A stretch of 64,000 nt of DNA, taken from the NCBI RefSeq assembly GCF_017498545.1, contig NZ_CP071793.1:9914256-9978255 (forward strand), in the 5' to 3' direction. Numbering within the stretch: the first letter of the stretch is position 1; the number at the start of each line of letters is the position of its first letter. The notes beneath the pieces were generated by a model, which was not told the origin of the DNA, searched no databases, and saw only the letters and a list, made by a program, of their open reading frames with translations. Source of the DNA: Sulfidibacter corallicola. GTDB taxonomy: Bacteria; Acidobacteriota; Holophagae; Acanthopleuribacterales; Acanthopleuribacteraceae. Shown here piece after piece: positions 27,080-35,590 of this stretch. Position numbers and translations under genes: made by a program.

Positions 27080-29290
27080 GTGCGTACCGTCCCAGCCCGT
27101 CGTTCGATCGTGATCTCGTTGTTTTTGTGTTGGATGGCTTTGAGTACCACGGCGGGAGACGCGCCCGAAGGGGCCGCCGACACGCCGCCCGCCCCCGCCA
27201 CCGAAGCAGAGGCTGCCGGCACGGAAAGTCCCGCCCCCATGGTGGACGATTACCTGCGCGTCGTCGAAGAAAACCGGACCCTGGTCCCCAAGACCAACAC
27301 GGCCGGGACCCGCCTGCCGCTTACCGTTCAGCGCACCCCCGCCAGCGTGGTCGTGGTCCCCGAGAAGGTCAACGACGAACAGACCAACCTGGTCCTCGGC
27401 GATGTGTTGCACAACGTGAGCGGCGTTCAGAGCCATACCAATTTCGGCGTACACGATTACTTCATGGTACGCGGCTTCGAATCGCTGACCGCCAGTACGG
27501 TTTTGACCGATCTGGCGCCCGAACCGGAAGCCACCTTCTACCACATGTACAATCTCGAACGGGTCGAGGTCATCAAGGGGCCAGGCGCCTTTTCATACGG
27601 CGCCAATCCACTTGCGGGCACCGTCAATCTGGTGCGCAAGCAACCGCTGTTCGACCGGTTCACCCAGCTCGAGGCAACCGGCGGAAGTTTCGGCCTCGGC
27701 CAACTGGCCCTGGACGCGAACGGTACCGCCACCCACCGCGGCCTGGCCTTCCGCATCAACGGGCTGTGGCGCGAAGCCGACGGCTATCGCGACGACAAGG
27801 ACCAGGAAGTGCGCGCCTTCAACCCCTCGATCCGCTGGCAGATCGGCGCCCACCACGAGGTGGTGTTCAACGCCGAGATCGCCCGTGCGGAGTACACGCC
27901 CGACGCGGGACTCCCCTTCCTCCAAGGTGCGCCGGCCGATGTGGATCCGGAGACGTCCTACGCGCTGCCGACCGACCTCTCCGAACAGGACGTCACCCGC
28001 CTGCGGGTGGATTACCAATACCGGGCCCCGGCCGGCTGGGTACTGCGCAACCGCACCTATTTCAATGAGTTGGATTGGCAATCCGCGGGCACCATCTACA
28101 CCGCGGTGGCGCCAGGGCCCACCGGGTCGCTCAACCTGCTCCGGCTCCAGACCCATCTCGACGATCACCAAAAATTCTCCGGGAACCAATTGGAGTTCTC
28201 CTGGTCCCGTCAGGGCGCGGTGGATCAGGTGTTCCTCGTGGGACTGGAGCTTCGTCGCGAAACCGACGTGTTCGATTTACGGCAGTTCGGGGCCCAACCC
28301 AGCGCAAACTTTCCCGTGCCGTTCATGCCGATCGACCTGTTGCAACCGCAGGAATTCTACACCGCGGCACCCACCTATCCCGTGGGCGGCCCCACCCTCT
28401 CCGACAGTACCCGAGAGACCCTGGCCCTCTACGCCGTGGACCATCTTCGCTTCGGTTCACGCTGGGATCTGATCATCGGGGCGCGTTTCGACCGCGTCGA
28501 CTACGAGGCCGACATCAGCCTGGACCTGGGTGGCCTGCAGGTCCCGGCCCGCATCGATCGGCGCGACGAGGAAGTGAGTCCGTTCCTCGGTTTGGTGTTT
28601 GCGCCGAATGAACGGCTCTCGTTCTACATGAACGCCGCGACCGCGTTCGCACCGCCCAGCACGCTGGCCCTGGATCAGGCCGAGCCGGAAGAGAGCGAGC
28701 AGAACGAGTTCGGCGCCAAACTGAGCCTGTTGGATGGGCGCCTGAGCGCGAGCACGGCGATCTACCAGCTCGAGCGCCAGAACATCCTGATCCCCGACGA
28801 AACCGGGGTCACCGGGCAAAACGGGGATCAGCGATCGCGCGGGCTCGAGATGGACCTGATCGCGAGCCTCGATGGCGGCTGGAGCCTGCTGGCCAACTTC
28901 GCGTTCATCGACGCGGAACTGACCCGGCTCAGCCAATTGGACGCGTTCGGCATCTGGGAAGACCTGTCGGGCAACGAGCCGGCCTTCGTGCCGGAGCGGT
29001 CGGCCGGGCTGTGGCTCGCCAAGGCTTTCGACAACGGATGGTTGCTCAATGGGGGCGTGCGCCACGTGGGCGATCGCTACGTTTCCGTGTTGAACCGAGA
29101 TGTGGCGGATGCCTTCACGCTGTTCGATGCGGGCATCGGCTACCGCCACAAGCAATGGCAGGCCATGGTGAATTTCAAGAATCTCGGCGACGAGTTCTAC
29201 TTGACCCGCGGCACGAACACCCCGTTGGTGAGCGCGGCGATTCCGGGCAACGGCTTCGAGACCCGCGCCCGACTCGGCGTCAAGTTCTAG
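27080..29290 (+). CDS. TonB-dependent siderophore-type receptor
   Basis: About 736 residues. Start chosen at GTG 27080 (AGGAGG six bases upstream; signal peptide RRSIVISLFLCWMALSTTAG); the frame is open 64 codons further up but without a ribosome site. After a Pro/Ala/Glu-rich linker with VEENRTLVPKTNTAGTRLPL comes a plug (QRTPASVVVVPEKV, GVQSHTNFGVHDYFMVRGF, LERVEVIKGPGAFSYGANPL) of the FhuA/ferrichrome type, then a 22-strand-length barrel ending LGVKF. Predicted ferric-siderophore import. No iron-box could be recognised upstream by eye. The upstream NTF2-like gene is divergent. Confidence 0.9.
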   Translation: MRTVPARRSIVISLFLCWMALSTTAGDAPEGAADTPPAPATEAEAAGTESPAPMVDDYLRVVEENRTLVPKTNTAGTRLPLTVQRTPASVVVVPEKVNDEQTNLVLGDVLHNVSGVQSHTNFGVHDYFMVRGFESLTASTVLTDLAPEPEATFYHMYNLERVEVIKGPGAFSYGANPLAGTVNLVRKQPLFDRFTQLEATGGSFGLGQLALDANGTATHRGLAFRINGLWREADGYRDDKDQEVRAFNPSIRWQIGAHHEVVFNAEIARAEYTPDAGLPFLQGAPADVDPETSYALPTDLSEQDVTRLRVDYQYRAPAGWVLRNRTYFNELDWQSAGTIYTAVAPGPTGSLNLLRLQTHLDDHQKFSGNQLEFSWSRQGAVDQVFLVGLELRRETDVFDLRQFGAQPSANFPVPFMPIDLLQPQEFYTAAPTYPVGGPTLSDSTRETLALYAVDHLRFGSRWDLIIGARFDRVDYEADISLDLGGLQVPARIDRRDEEVSPFLGLVFAPNERLSFYMNAATAFAPPSTLALDQAEPEESEQNEFGAKLSLLDGRLSASTAIYQLERQNILIPDETGVTGQNGDQRSRGLEMDLIASLDGGWSLLANFAFIDAELTRLSQLDAFGIWEDLSGNEPAFVPERSAGLWLAKAFDNGWLLNGGVRHVGDRYVSVLNRDVADAFTLFDAGIGYRHKQWQAMVNFKNLGDEFYLTRGTNTPLVSAAIPGNGFETRARLGVKF

Positions 29291-29695
29291 TGGGTGTCCA
29301 TCCGGCCGGATCGGCACGGATTCGGGTTCCACCAAAGCGCTCGTTTACATGTGATTGGCCGGCACCTGCCGCCGATGATCACTTGGATGGTTTCTCCCAC
29401 CCGCTCCACCCCGTTTGGCTGAAATCAAGCTGAAACCGCATTGCCGATCCGCGCCGTCGACCAAACGCGGTCGTGAAGGCCGTGTAGTTCAAAACCACCA
29501 AATGACACATGCGTCACTTTTCCTGAATATGTGTCTTGGTTTCAGTTGTCGCCTCTCCGCGGTCCGGTTTAAATGAGGGGATCCGGCTTCTACATCGCGG
29601 GCGGTGTATCGCCCTTCCAGCCCTACCCCCACGGGAAGGTACCGCCTGCCATGGGTTAGCCCGCCGAACCATTTTCGATGAGGAGAATTGGAACC
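29291..29695. other. Intergenic region with TGAC-N6-GTCA palindrome
   Basis: 405 bases without a credible gene. The only structure I see is the palindrome at 29503-29516. The rest is featureless. Confidence 0.5.
29503..29516. promoter_or_regulatory. Palindromic operator candidate
   Basis: TGACACATGCGTCA: arms TGAC/GTCA around CATG, 12 of 14 positions symmetric, flanked by A-rich and T-rich ends. It lies ~180 bp before the ADC-like gene. Shape fits a dimeric regulator; identity unknown. Confidence 0.3.
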
Positions 29696-30436
29696 ATGAA
29701 CATCGTGCTTCGCTTCCTGACGGTCCTCCTGTGTGTCTCGCTCAACCCACTCGCCTTCAGTGCAGATTTGGCGGCGGAGGAATCCGTGGATCCTCCTTGG
29801 ACCCTTCGCGGCGACGGCTATATCATCGTCACCAAATCGTCGACCGCCCAGAACCTGGAGGATGCCGCCATTCCCGACGAACTGGTGGACAGTTACGTCA
29901 ATGACATCAACATCACCATGCTGGTGGACTATCGCGATTCACCGGTCGGCCCCTATGGCGAGCTGCTGTACATGCCGGGGAACTTTCGCTTCGCGGACGG
30001 AAAACGACACTTCAGCATCACGAGGATTTACGTGGATTCGCTGGCCAGTCTGGAGGATGGCAGGCGCAACTGGGGCATCCCCAAGGAGTTGGCCGAATTC
30101 TCTTTCGAGCCCGACGGGCGTGACCGCGAGAAGGTGACGGTGCGCGCCGATGGGGAGGTGTTCGCCGAAATGCGGTTGACCACGTTCGGCCCCCCTTTTC
30201 CCGTGAACACCGTTTGGATACCGGAAATCTTCCGTACCCTCGGCGAGGTGCTGAACGGGTGGACCTACGTGTTCGCGCTGAGCGGCACAGGCCATGCGCG
30301 TTTGGTCCATTTCGAACCCCTGTACTTCGATCCGGTCTATTTTCCGGATATGAACCAACGCCATGTGATCGCCGCGTTTCGCGTGGAGAACTTCACCCTG
30401 GAGTTCCCGATCCCCGAGGTGTTCGAAACGCCTTGA
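29696..30436 (+). CDS. Exported acetoacetate-decarboxylase-like protein
   Basis: 246 residues. Signal peptide 1-~24 (MNIVLRFLTVLLCVSLNPLAFSA). The body matches the acetoacetate decarboxylase superfamily: YGELLYMPG, then SITRIYVDSLASLEDGRRNWGIPKELAEF, which aligns with the GREI-GxPK active-site region (the Schiff-base Lys lies in this segment in true Adc). Adc enzymes are cytoplasmic; an exported member probably binds or modifies another ligand. GAGGAG lies 9 bases before ATG 29696; an ATG six codons earlier would lengthen the signal peptide. Same strand as the upstream siderophore receptor but 405 bp away, so probably not one transcript. Confidence 0.72.
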   Translation: MNIVLRFLTVLLCVSLNPLAFSADLAAEESVDPPWTLRGDGYIIVTKSSTAQNLEDAAIPDELVDSYVNDINITMLVDYRDSPVGPYGELLYMPGNFRFADGKRHFSITRIYVDSLASLEDGRRNWGIPKELAEFSFEPDGRDREKVTVRADGEVFAEMRLTTFGPPFPVNTVWIPEIFRTLGEVLNGWTYVFALSGTGHARLVHFEPLYFDPVYFPDMNQRHVIAAFRVENFTLEFPIPEVFETP

Positions 30437-30552
30437 CCACAACTCTCGCTAGTTGGAGGCGAGCACCGGTCTTTCTGGACCACCGAGTGGTTGAGGAGAC
30501 GAAATCTCCCTGAACTGGTTAGGGGTTTCTCTGTAAGGAACAGGACAATTTC

Positions 30553-30691
30553 GTCCACGAATCACTCGAATTACACGAATCAAAGTATTTCCACGAAATG
30601 GTTCGCGCAGTGCCGCCGGCCATTCAAAAAATCGGGAATACGGAATCCGAGGATGATTTTTAAATCCGTGTCAATCCGTATGATTCGTGGA
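30553..30691. repeat. MITE-like element with GTCCACGAATCA inverted ends
   Basis: Left end GTCCACGAATCACTCGAATT, right end on the other strand GTCCACGAATCATACGGATT; homology continues about 30 bases inward. The interior (139 bp in all) is non-coding. A segment like its right half recurs at ~57308-57385. Flanking target duplication not evident. Confidence 0.65.
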
Positions 30692-31172
30692 CCGTTTTTT
30701 TTGCCAAAGATGAGCCACAAGGGGATGGTTTGCTGAAAACGAGTGTCGAAGCTCCTGGAGCTTTCACTTAACGAAGGTCGTTTTTCTGGGGCGCACCCAA
30801 TCCTGGCTTCATGGCGATCGTTTGTTTCCAGGATAGACAACATCAACGAAACCATAAACACATAGTTACAAGAGATTTATGACAAACGCACAAAACTCCG
30901 TCCCCTCTGTGACCTCTCTTGAAACAAAGTGGTGCATTCAACCTGATCAGGGTCTTGCCGTCGTCAAATCTTGATCAGGAAGGCAGGAATGATCGAAACC
31001 AGGAAAAGCAGGACCATGATGTGACACCAAATGCCGATCCTTTCCTGGTTTCCGATGTTCATGCGTTCCTGCTAAATTTTTCGGATGAACGACCCATGGC
31101 CCTTCGCCAGAAACCAGGTGTGCTGTTTCTTTCTCGAAATCGAGCGGGTTTGCCCGCTGGTTCGCGGCTCTT

Positions 31173-31425
31173 ATGTAACAAACTCTGTAAAGTTCGAAGA
31201 TAAAGATAAAAACCTAAAAAGGCGGATGTGCGGGGAGTTCGTCGAAAAATGTCGGCCCGGCGCCCTGGGTGGGCCCGGCACTTACTGCAACGACGCCCCC
31301 CTCACAAATGCGGGAACTCCCAAACGATTCGCTTCGATTAGTTACCCACCTGAAACCCGGTGGCCGGTGTGCCGGACCACCGGCAATCCGGCCCCCGGCC
31401 TGGGCGGCGACTCGGTGGTAGAAAA
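31173..31425. repeat. Dispersed ~250-bp repeat, copy A
   Basis: Runs from ATGTAACAAACTCTGTAAAG through a GTCGGCCCGGCGCCCTGGG hairpin core, AAATGCGGGAACTCCCAA, TTCGCTTCGATTAGTTACCC to GGCGACTCGGTGGTA. Copies B and C are at 57527 and 59009. The middle is a long-core version of the GTAG hairpin element. Confidence 0.85.
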
Positions 31426-31568
31426 CCGCAGTCACCGCTGCTCGGGATGGAACACGACTCCTTCGACTCACCCCTTGTCCGCAACCGAGGCTGGCGTGAC
31501 CGGCCTCGGTCGCTTCGCACATCGGCCTTCGGACGGAAATGGTATGATGCCCGTTCGAAGGAGCACAC

Positions 31569-32024
31569 ATGATCATCTGGGTCGACGCCGACGCCTGTCC
31601 CCGCGCCGCGAAATCACTGATCTACGACGCAGCCGAACGCTTCAGCGTGGACGCCTGCCTGGTCGCCAACACCGATCTGCGCGTTCCCAACTCCGATTTC
31701 ATTTCCACCGTGGTCGTCGGCGGCTCACACGATGAAGCCGACGATTTCATCGCCGAACACGTGGTTCCCGGAGACATCGTGATCACCGCCGACATCCCAC
31801 TGGCCGCACGCGCCGTGGACGGTGGTGCGGTGGGCATCGATCCGAGGGGTCAGCTCTACACCGAAGAAAACGTGAAATCGAAGCTGGCCATGCGCAATTT
31901 GCTGGCCGGGTTGCGCGAATCGGGCATGCAGGGCGGCGGGCCGCCTCCCTACAACCAAAAGGACCGCCACAAGTTCGCCACCGCCCTGGATCGGCTGCTG
32001 ACCCGCCAGCTCCAAGATCGCTAG
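31569..32024 (+). CDS. yaiI: UPF0178 / DUF188 family protein (YaiI/YqxD-like)
   Basis: 151 residues, the usual length of the family. Diagnostic motifs: IWVDADACPR at the N-terminus, VVGGSHDEADDFIAEHV, GDIVITADIPLA and GPPPYNQKDRHKFA near the C-terminus. The acidic N-terminal cluster recalls PIN/NYN-type nucleases, but no activity is established for the family. GAAGGAG sits six bases before ATG. Cytoplasmic, no signal. Lies between a repeat region and the efflux operon; a promoter -10 (TATGAT) is 21 bp upstream. Gene symbol by family resemblance only. Confidence 0.92.
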   Translation: MIIWVDADACPRAAKSLIYDAAERFSVDACLVANTDLRVPNSDFISTVVVGGSHDEADDFIAEHVVPGDIVITADIPLAARAVDGGAVGIDPRGQLYTEENVKSKLAMRNLLAGLRESGMQGGGPPPYNQKDRHKFATALDRLLTRQLQDR

Positions 32025-32161
32025 AGGTGCGCCAGAAGCGGTAGTTCTCCATTCCGATCAGCGGTGACTTTCGAAATGCAACCACTGTTCGGAATCGGAC
32101 AGCGGCGTTCGATGGCGAACGCCGCGATGGCGTCCCGTGGCAGGACGTTTTCTTCACTTAC

Positions 32162-32176
32162 GGGGGACAGTCCCCC
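32162..32176. promoter_or_regulatory. Palindrome, possible enhancer site for sigma-54 regulator
   Basis: GGGGGACAGTCCCCC: 7-bp arms with a single central A. It lies ~84 bp upstream of the -24 element at 32252, the usual enhancer distance, and the operon encodes its own NtrC-type activator. Half of it (GGGGGACAG) also occurs near 11670 and 11840 without such context, so it may instead be a repeat. Confidence 0.4.
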
Positions 32177-32251
32177 ACAACCAACACGAATCAAACCACT
32201 TAAAGCGATACCCTCGCGAAGACCAGCGTGCCGCGAACCCTGCGCCAAAAC

Positions 32252-32267
32252 CGGCACCGGGCTTGCC
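32252..32267 (+). promoter_or_regulatory. Sigma-54 (-24/-12) promoter before the efflux operon
   Basis: CGGCACCGGGCTTGCC matches TGGCAC-N5-TTGC at all but the first base, with the required GG-N10-GC spacing. Predicted start about 32278, right at the AAGGAGG (32279-32285) of the HlyD gene, so the leader would be very short. Consistent with a sigma-54 activator encoded in the same operon. Confidence 0.55.
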
Positions 32268-32293
32268 TTTCCCCCACCAAGGAGGCAAGTCTC

Positions 32294-33538
32294 ATGGATC
32301 GACCCATTGACCCCGGCACGCGACGCAACCAGGCTTTTCGCAAGGCCGCCTGGGTGTTGCTCGGGTTCGGCGCGCTCGTGCTGGGCTCTTATTTGTTCCG
32401 ACGCCTGCTCACCCCGTCCCTTTCGCTGCAACAGGTGCGCACCTCGGTGGTTCGCCGCGGCCCCATCCACGCGGGCATCCAGGCATCCGGCACCGTTCTC
32501 CCCCAAACCGAACACATCATCACCAGCCCGCTCGACACGCGCGTCACCGGCCTGCGCAAGAAGCCGGGAGAAGCGGTTCGCGCCGGTGAGCCGATTCTCG
32601 ATCTGGACCTGGGCGACGCCCGCCTGGAGCTGGACAAACTCACGGAAAACATTTCACTGAAACGCAAGCAACGAGAACAAAAGGCGTTGGAATCGGAACA
32701 CCGGCGCATCGAGGCCGACGCGGCCGTAGCACTGAAAAAAGTGGAGCTGGAAGGCCTGGAAGCCGTCGCCACACGCAAACAGACCTTGCTGGACAACGGG
32801 TTGATCTCCCAGGGCGAATGGTTGGAGGCACACCTCGACGTCAAGAAAGCCCGCATCGAGCTGAAACAACGGGAACGCTCACTGAGCCAGGTCCTGGCGG
32901 AGGCCGTCGCGGCCCACCAGGCGATCGACCTGGAAATCAGCGTGTTGCAAAAGGAACGACAACGCCAGGAGGGCCTGCTCGAACTGGCCACCGCCCGTGC
33001 CGATCACGACGGCGTCATCACTCAAATCGTCGAAAAGGAGGGCACCAGTGTCACCAAGGGCCAGGAGCTGGCACGCATCGCCGACCTGGACGCATTCCGC
33101 GTCGAAGCCGGATTGTCGGACCTCTACACGCAGCGGCTGAACCCCGGCCAATCGGTCCAAATCCGCGTCGGTGACCGCCAACTCACGGGCACCCTCTCGC
33201 AGGTCCTGCCCACCATCGAAAACGGCGCGGCGCGGGTCACCATCACCCTGGACGAACCGCGACAACCCGACCTGCACGCCAACCAGCGCGTCGACGTGCT
33301 GATCGTCACCGGCTCCCGCGAGGAGGCCCTGGTGGTCGACAACGGCCCCTTCCTCAACGGCAGCGGCACCACCGACGTGTTCGTCTTGCGCGACGGCCAG
33401 GCGCGTAGGACCGCCGTCGAGATCGGGCTGGTGGGTTTCGACCTCGTGGAGATCGTGTCGGGGCTGCAGGACGGCGAAACCATCATCACTTCCGACATGC
33501 GGCGCTTCGCCCACATGGAGCACCTGCCGCTGCAGTGA
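32294..33538 (+). CDS. HlyD/MacA-family periplasmic adaptor
   Basis: 414 residues. Cytoplasmic tail, one transmembrane helix (~20-37, WVLLGFGALVLGSYLF), lipoyl half-motif (AGIQASGTVLPQTEHIITSP), a long coiled-coil hairpin (~105-240, Lys/Glu/Leu-rich), second lipoyl half (TARADHDGVITQIVEKEGTSV) and beta-barrel/membrane-proximal domains. Links the inner-membrane ABC transporter to an outer-membrane exit. No TolC-type gene is in the operon. AAGGAGG lies 8 bases before ATG 32294. First gene of the six-gene operon; expressed from the sigma-54 promoter proposed at 32252. Confidence 0.9.
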   Translation: MDRPIDPGTRRNQAFRKAAWVLLGFGALVLGSYLFRRLLTPSLSLQQVRTSVVRRGPIHAGIQASGTVLPQTEHIITSPLDTRVTGLRKKPGEAVRAGEPILDLDLGDARLELDKLTENISLKRKQREQKALESEHRRIEADAAVALKKVELEGLEAVATRKQTLLDNGLISQGEWLEAHLDVKKARIELKQRERSLSQVLAEAVAAHQAIDLEISVLQKERQRQEGLLELATARADHDGVITQIVEKEGTSVTKGQELARIADLDAFRVEAGLSDLYTQRLNPGQSVQIRVGDRQLTGTLSQVLPTIENGAARVTITLDEPRQPDLHANQRVDVLIVTGSREEALVVDNGPFLNGSGTTDVFVLRDGQARRTAVEIGLVGFDLVEIVSGLQDGETIITSDMRRFAHMEHLPLQ

Positions 33539-33592
33539 ACCCCTCGGACCAGGGTCGCCCCACGCGGCGATCGCCATTACAAAGGAGCCACC

Positions 33593-34258
33593 ATGATCGT
33601 CTTGAAGAATATCGAAAAAATCTACCGCACCGAAACGGTGGAGACCATTGCCCTGCACGGCATCGACCTGGAAATCGAGGAAGGCGAGTTCGTCTCGATC
33701 ATGGGTCCCAGCGGTTGCGGCAAGAGCACCCTGCTCAACATCATGGGCCTGCTGGACGAGCCCAGTGCCGGGTACGTCCACATCGAGGGGACGCGCATCG
33801 ACAGTTACAGCGACCGCTCGCTGGCCACCCTGCGCAACCACCAGATCGGCTTCGTGTTCCAGAGCTTTCACCTGATTCCGGACCTGAACATTCTGGACAA
33901 CGTGATGCTGCCGCTGATCTACCGCAAGACCAGTACGAAAGAGCGACGGGAGCGCGCCCGAACAGCGCTCGAACGGGTGGGCCTGCAGTCGCGACTGCAC
34001 CACTTCCCCCACCAGTTGAGCGGTGGACAACAGCAACGCGTGGCGATCGCCCGCGCCATCGTCGGCAGCCCGCGCATCCTGCTGACGGACGAACCCACCG
34101 GCAATCTGGACAGCCAGATGGGTGGGGAAATCATGAAGATCCTGCAGTCGCTTAAATCGGACAGCGGCACCACGGTGGTCATGGTCACCCACGACGAGGA
34201 GAAGGCCGAACAGACGGACCGCGTCGTGCGCATCTTCGACGGGCGCCTGGTGGCCTGA
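33593..34258 (+). CDS. MacB-type ABC transporter ATPase
   Basis: 221 residues, a single stand-alone ATP-binding cassette of the LolD/MacB class. Walker A GPSGCGKST (~38-46), Q-loop FVFQSFHLIPDLN, signature LSGGQQQRVAIARA (~142), Walker B ILLTDEPTGNLD (~162), H-loop VTHDEE. Powers the two FtsX-type permeases encoded directly downstream; such systems couple ATP use to periplasmic mechanical work or efflux. AAGGAG seven bases before ATG. 54 bp after the adaptor gene. Confidence 0.95.
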   Translation: MIVLKNIEKIYRTETVETIALHGIDLEIEEGEFVSIMGPSGCGKSTLLNIMGLLDEPSAGYVHIEGTRIDSYSDRSLATLRNHQIGFVFQSFHLIPDLNILDNVMLPLIYRKTSTKERRERARTALERVGLQSRLHHFPHQLSGGQQQRVAIARAIVGSPRILLTDEPTGNLDSQMGGEIMKILQSLKSDSGTTVVMVTHDEEKAEQTDRVVRIFDGRLVA

Positions 34259-34333
34259 TCGAACCTCCGCCATCCCGGGCAGGCGCCCGGCTCCCGCCAA
34301 CGCCGACCCACACCTGATTTCAAAGGAACGCAC

Positions 34334-35590
34334 ATGTTTTGGAACTATCTGAAAATGGCCTACAAAGTGCTGCTGAGGCGGAAGTTCTTCACCTTCATCA
34401 GCCTGTTCGGCATCGGGTTCACGCTGCTCACCATGCTGGTGTTCTTCACCCTCGCCGACCACGTGGTCGACCCGCCCGGGCCCAGCTCGCGCGCCGACGG
34501 CCAGATCATCTTGAACATGCCCTACATCTGGCTGGAACACATGGAAAACAACGACGTCTACCACGGCGAGTTGGGCTATTACTTCATCGAGCACTACCTG
34601 TACGAGATGAAGACCCCGTCCGGCATTTCGGCCTACACCGGGACGCGCGATTCGGCCTGTTTCGTCAACGATCGCAAGGTTCGGGTCCAACTGCGCCAGA
34701 CCGATGCCGCCTACTGGCGCCTGCTGGAATTCGATTTCCTGGAAGGCGGGCCGCTGACGGAATCGGACGACGAGGGCGACAGCCGCGCGCTCATCATCTC
34801 CCAATACCTGAAAAGGAAGGTGTTCGGGAACGAGCCGGCAGTGGGCAAGGAGCTGGTGCTGGACGGCCGTGCCTATCGGATCCGAGGCGTGGTGAAGAAC
34901 GTGCCGTTCTACGACGACATCTCCTACGCCGACGCCTGGCAGCCGATCGACAACCTGGAGAGCGCCAATTACCGCAACCAGATGCTGGGTCGTTTCAAGG
35001 TCCTGTTCATGGTCGAGAACGCCAATCAGGCGGCCGCGTTCCAAGAGGAATTGGCGCACTTGTGGTCCAAGGTCCAGATCCCCGATCCGGAACAGTTCAA
35101 TTTCGTGATCGGCCATGCCGAAACACCGCTGGAATCCATGGCCCGCGACCTGCTTCGCGACGGTAACACCGACGACAACGGCAAAAGCACCTTGGTCATG
35201 ATCGTCGTGGCCCTGGGTGTGCTCTTCATGTTCCTGCCCGCCATCAACCTGATCAACATCAACGTCAGCCGCATCATGGAACGCGCCGTGGAAATCGGGG
35301 TCCGCAAGGCGTTCGGCGCGTCGAGTACGCACTTGGTCGGGCAGCTCATCTTCGAAAACATCTTCCTGACGCTGGTCGGCGGCCTGCTGGCCCTGCTCGC
35401 CACCCCGCTGGTCCTGGAACCCATCAACCAAAGTGGGCTCATTCCCCACGCCGACCTGACCATGAATCCCCGCGTCTTTCTGGGCGGCCTGCTGTTGATC
35501 TTCCTGTTCGGCGCCCTTTCCGGTATCTACCCCGCCTGGAAGATGTCGCGCCTGCACCCGGTCAGCGCCCTCAAAGGAGGTGACTCGTGA
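34334..35590 (+). CDS. FtsX/MacB-family ABC permease 1
   Basis: 418 residues with the MacB plan: N-terminal transmembrane helix (~18-42), a large periplasmic domain (~45-280; RALIISQYLKRKVFGNEPAV, GRAYRIRGVVKNVPF) and three C-terminal helices (~290-315, ~335-365, ~380-405) with ERAVEIGVRKAFGAS, the FtsX signature. Ends SALKGGDS; the last codons carry AAGGAGGTGA, the ribosome site of the next gene, and the genes overlap by four bases (GTGA). Partner of the next permease, probably a heterodimer driven by the upstream ATPase. Confidence 0.92.
   Translation: MFWNYLKMAYKVLLRRKFFTFISLFGIGFTLLTMLVFFTLADHVVDPPGPSSRADGQIILNMPYIWLEHMENNDVYHGELGYYFIEHYLYEMKTPSGISAYTGTRDSACFVNDRKVRVQLRQTDAAYWRLLEFDFLEGGPLTESDDEGDSRALIISQYLKRKVFGNEPAVGKELVLDGRAYRIRGVVKNVPFYDDISYADAWQPIDNLESANYRNQMLGRFKVLFMVENANQAAAFQEELAHLWSKVQIPDPEQFNFVIGHAETPLESMARDLLRDGNTDDNGKSTLVMIVVALGVLFMFLPAINLININVSRIMERAVEIGVRKAFGASSTHLVGQLIFENIFLTLVGGLLALLATPLVLEPINQSGLIPHADLTMNPRVFLGGLLLIFLFGALSGIYPAWKMSRLHPVSALKGGDS

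Larger units (their letters stand above)
30437..31568. other. Repeat-rich intergenic region
   Basis: 1.1 kb without a gene. Holds a MITE-like element (30553-30691), nondescript sequence with GATCAGG elements near 30948-30975, a TTTCTTTCTCGAAATCGAG module at ~31127-31146, and one copy of a 230-250-bp dispersed repeat (31173-31425). TATGAT at 31543-31548 is a likely -10 for the UPF0178 gene. Confidence 0.65.

Noticed and set aside
32879-35557. Antisense frame across the adaptor, ATPase and permease genes
   Set aside because: Spans several real genes and intergenic gaps; composition typical of a shadow.
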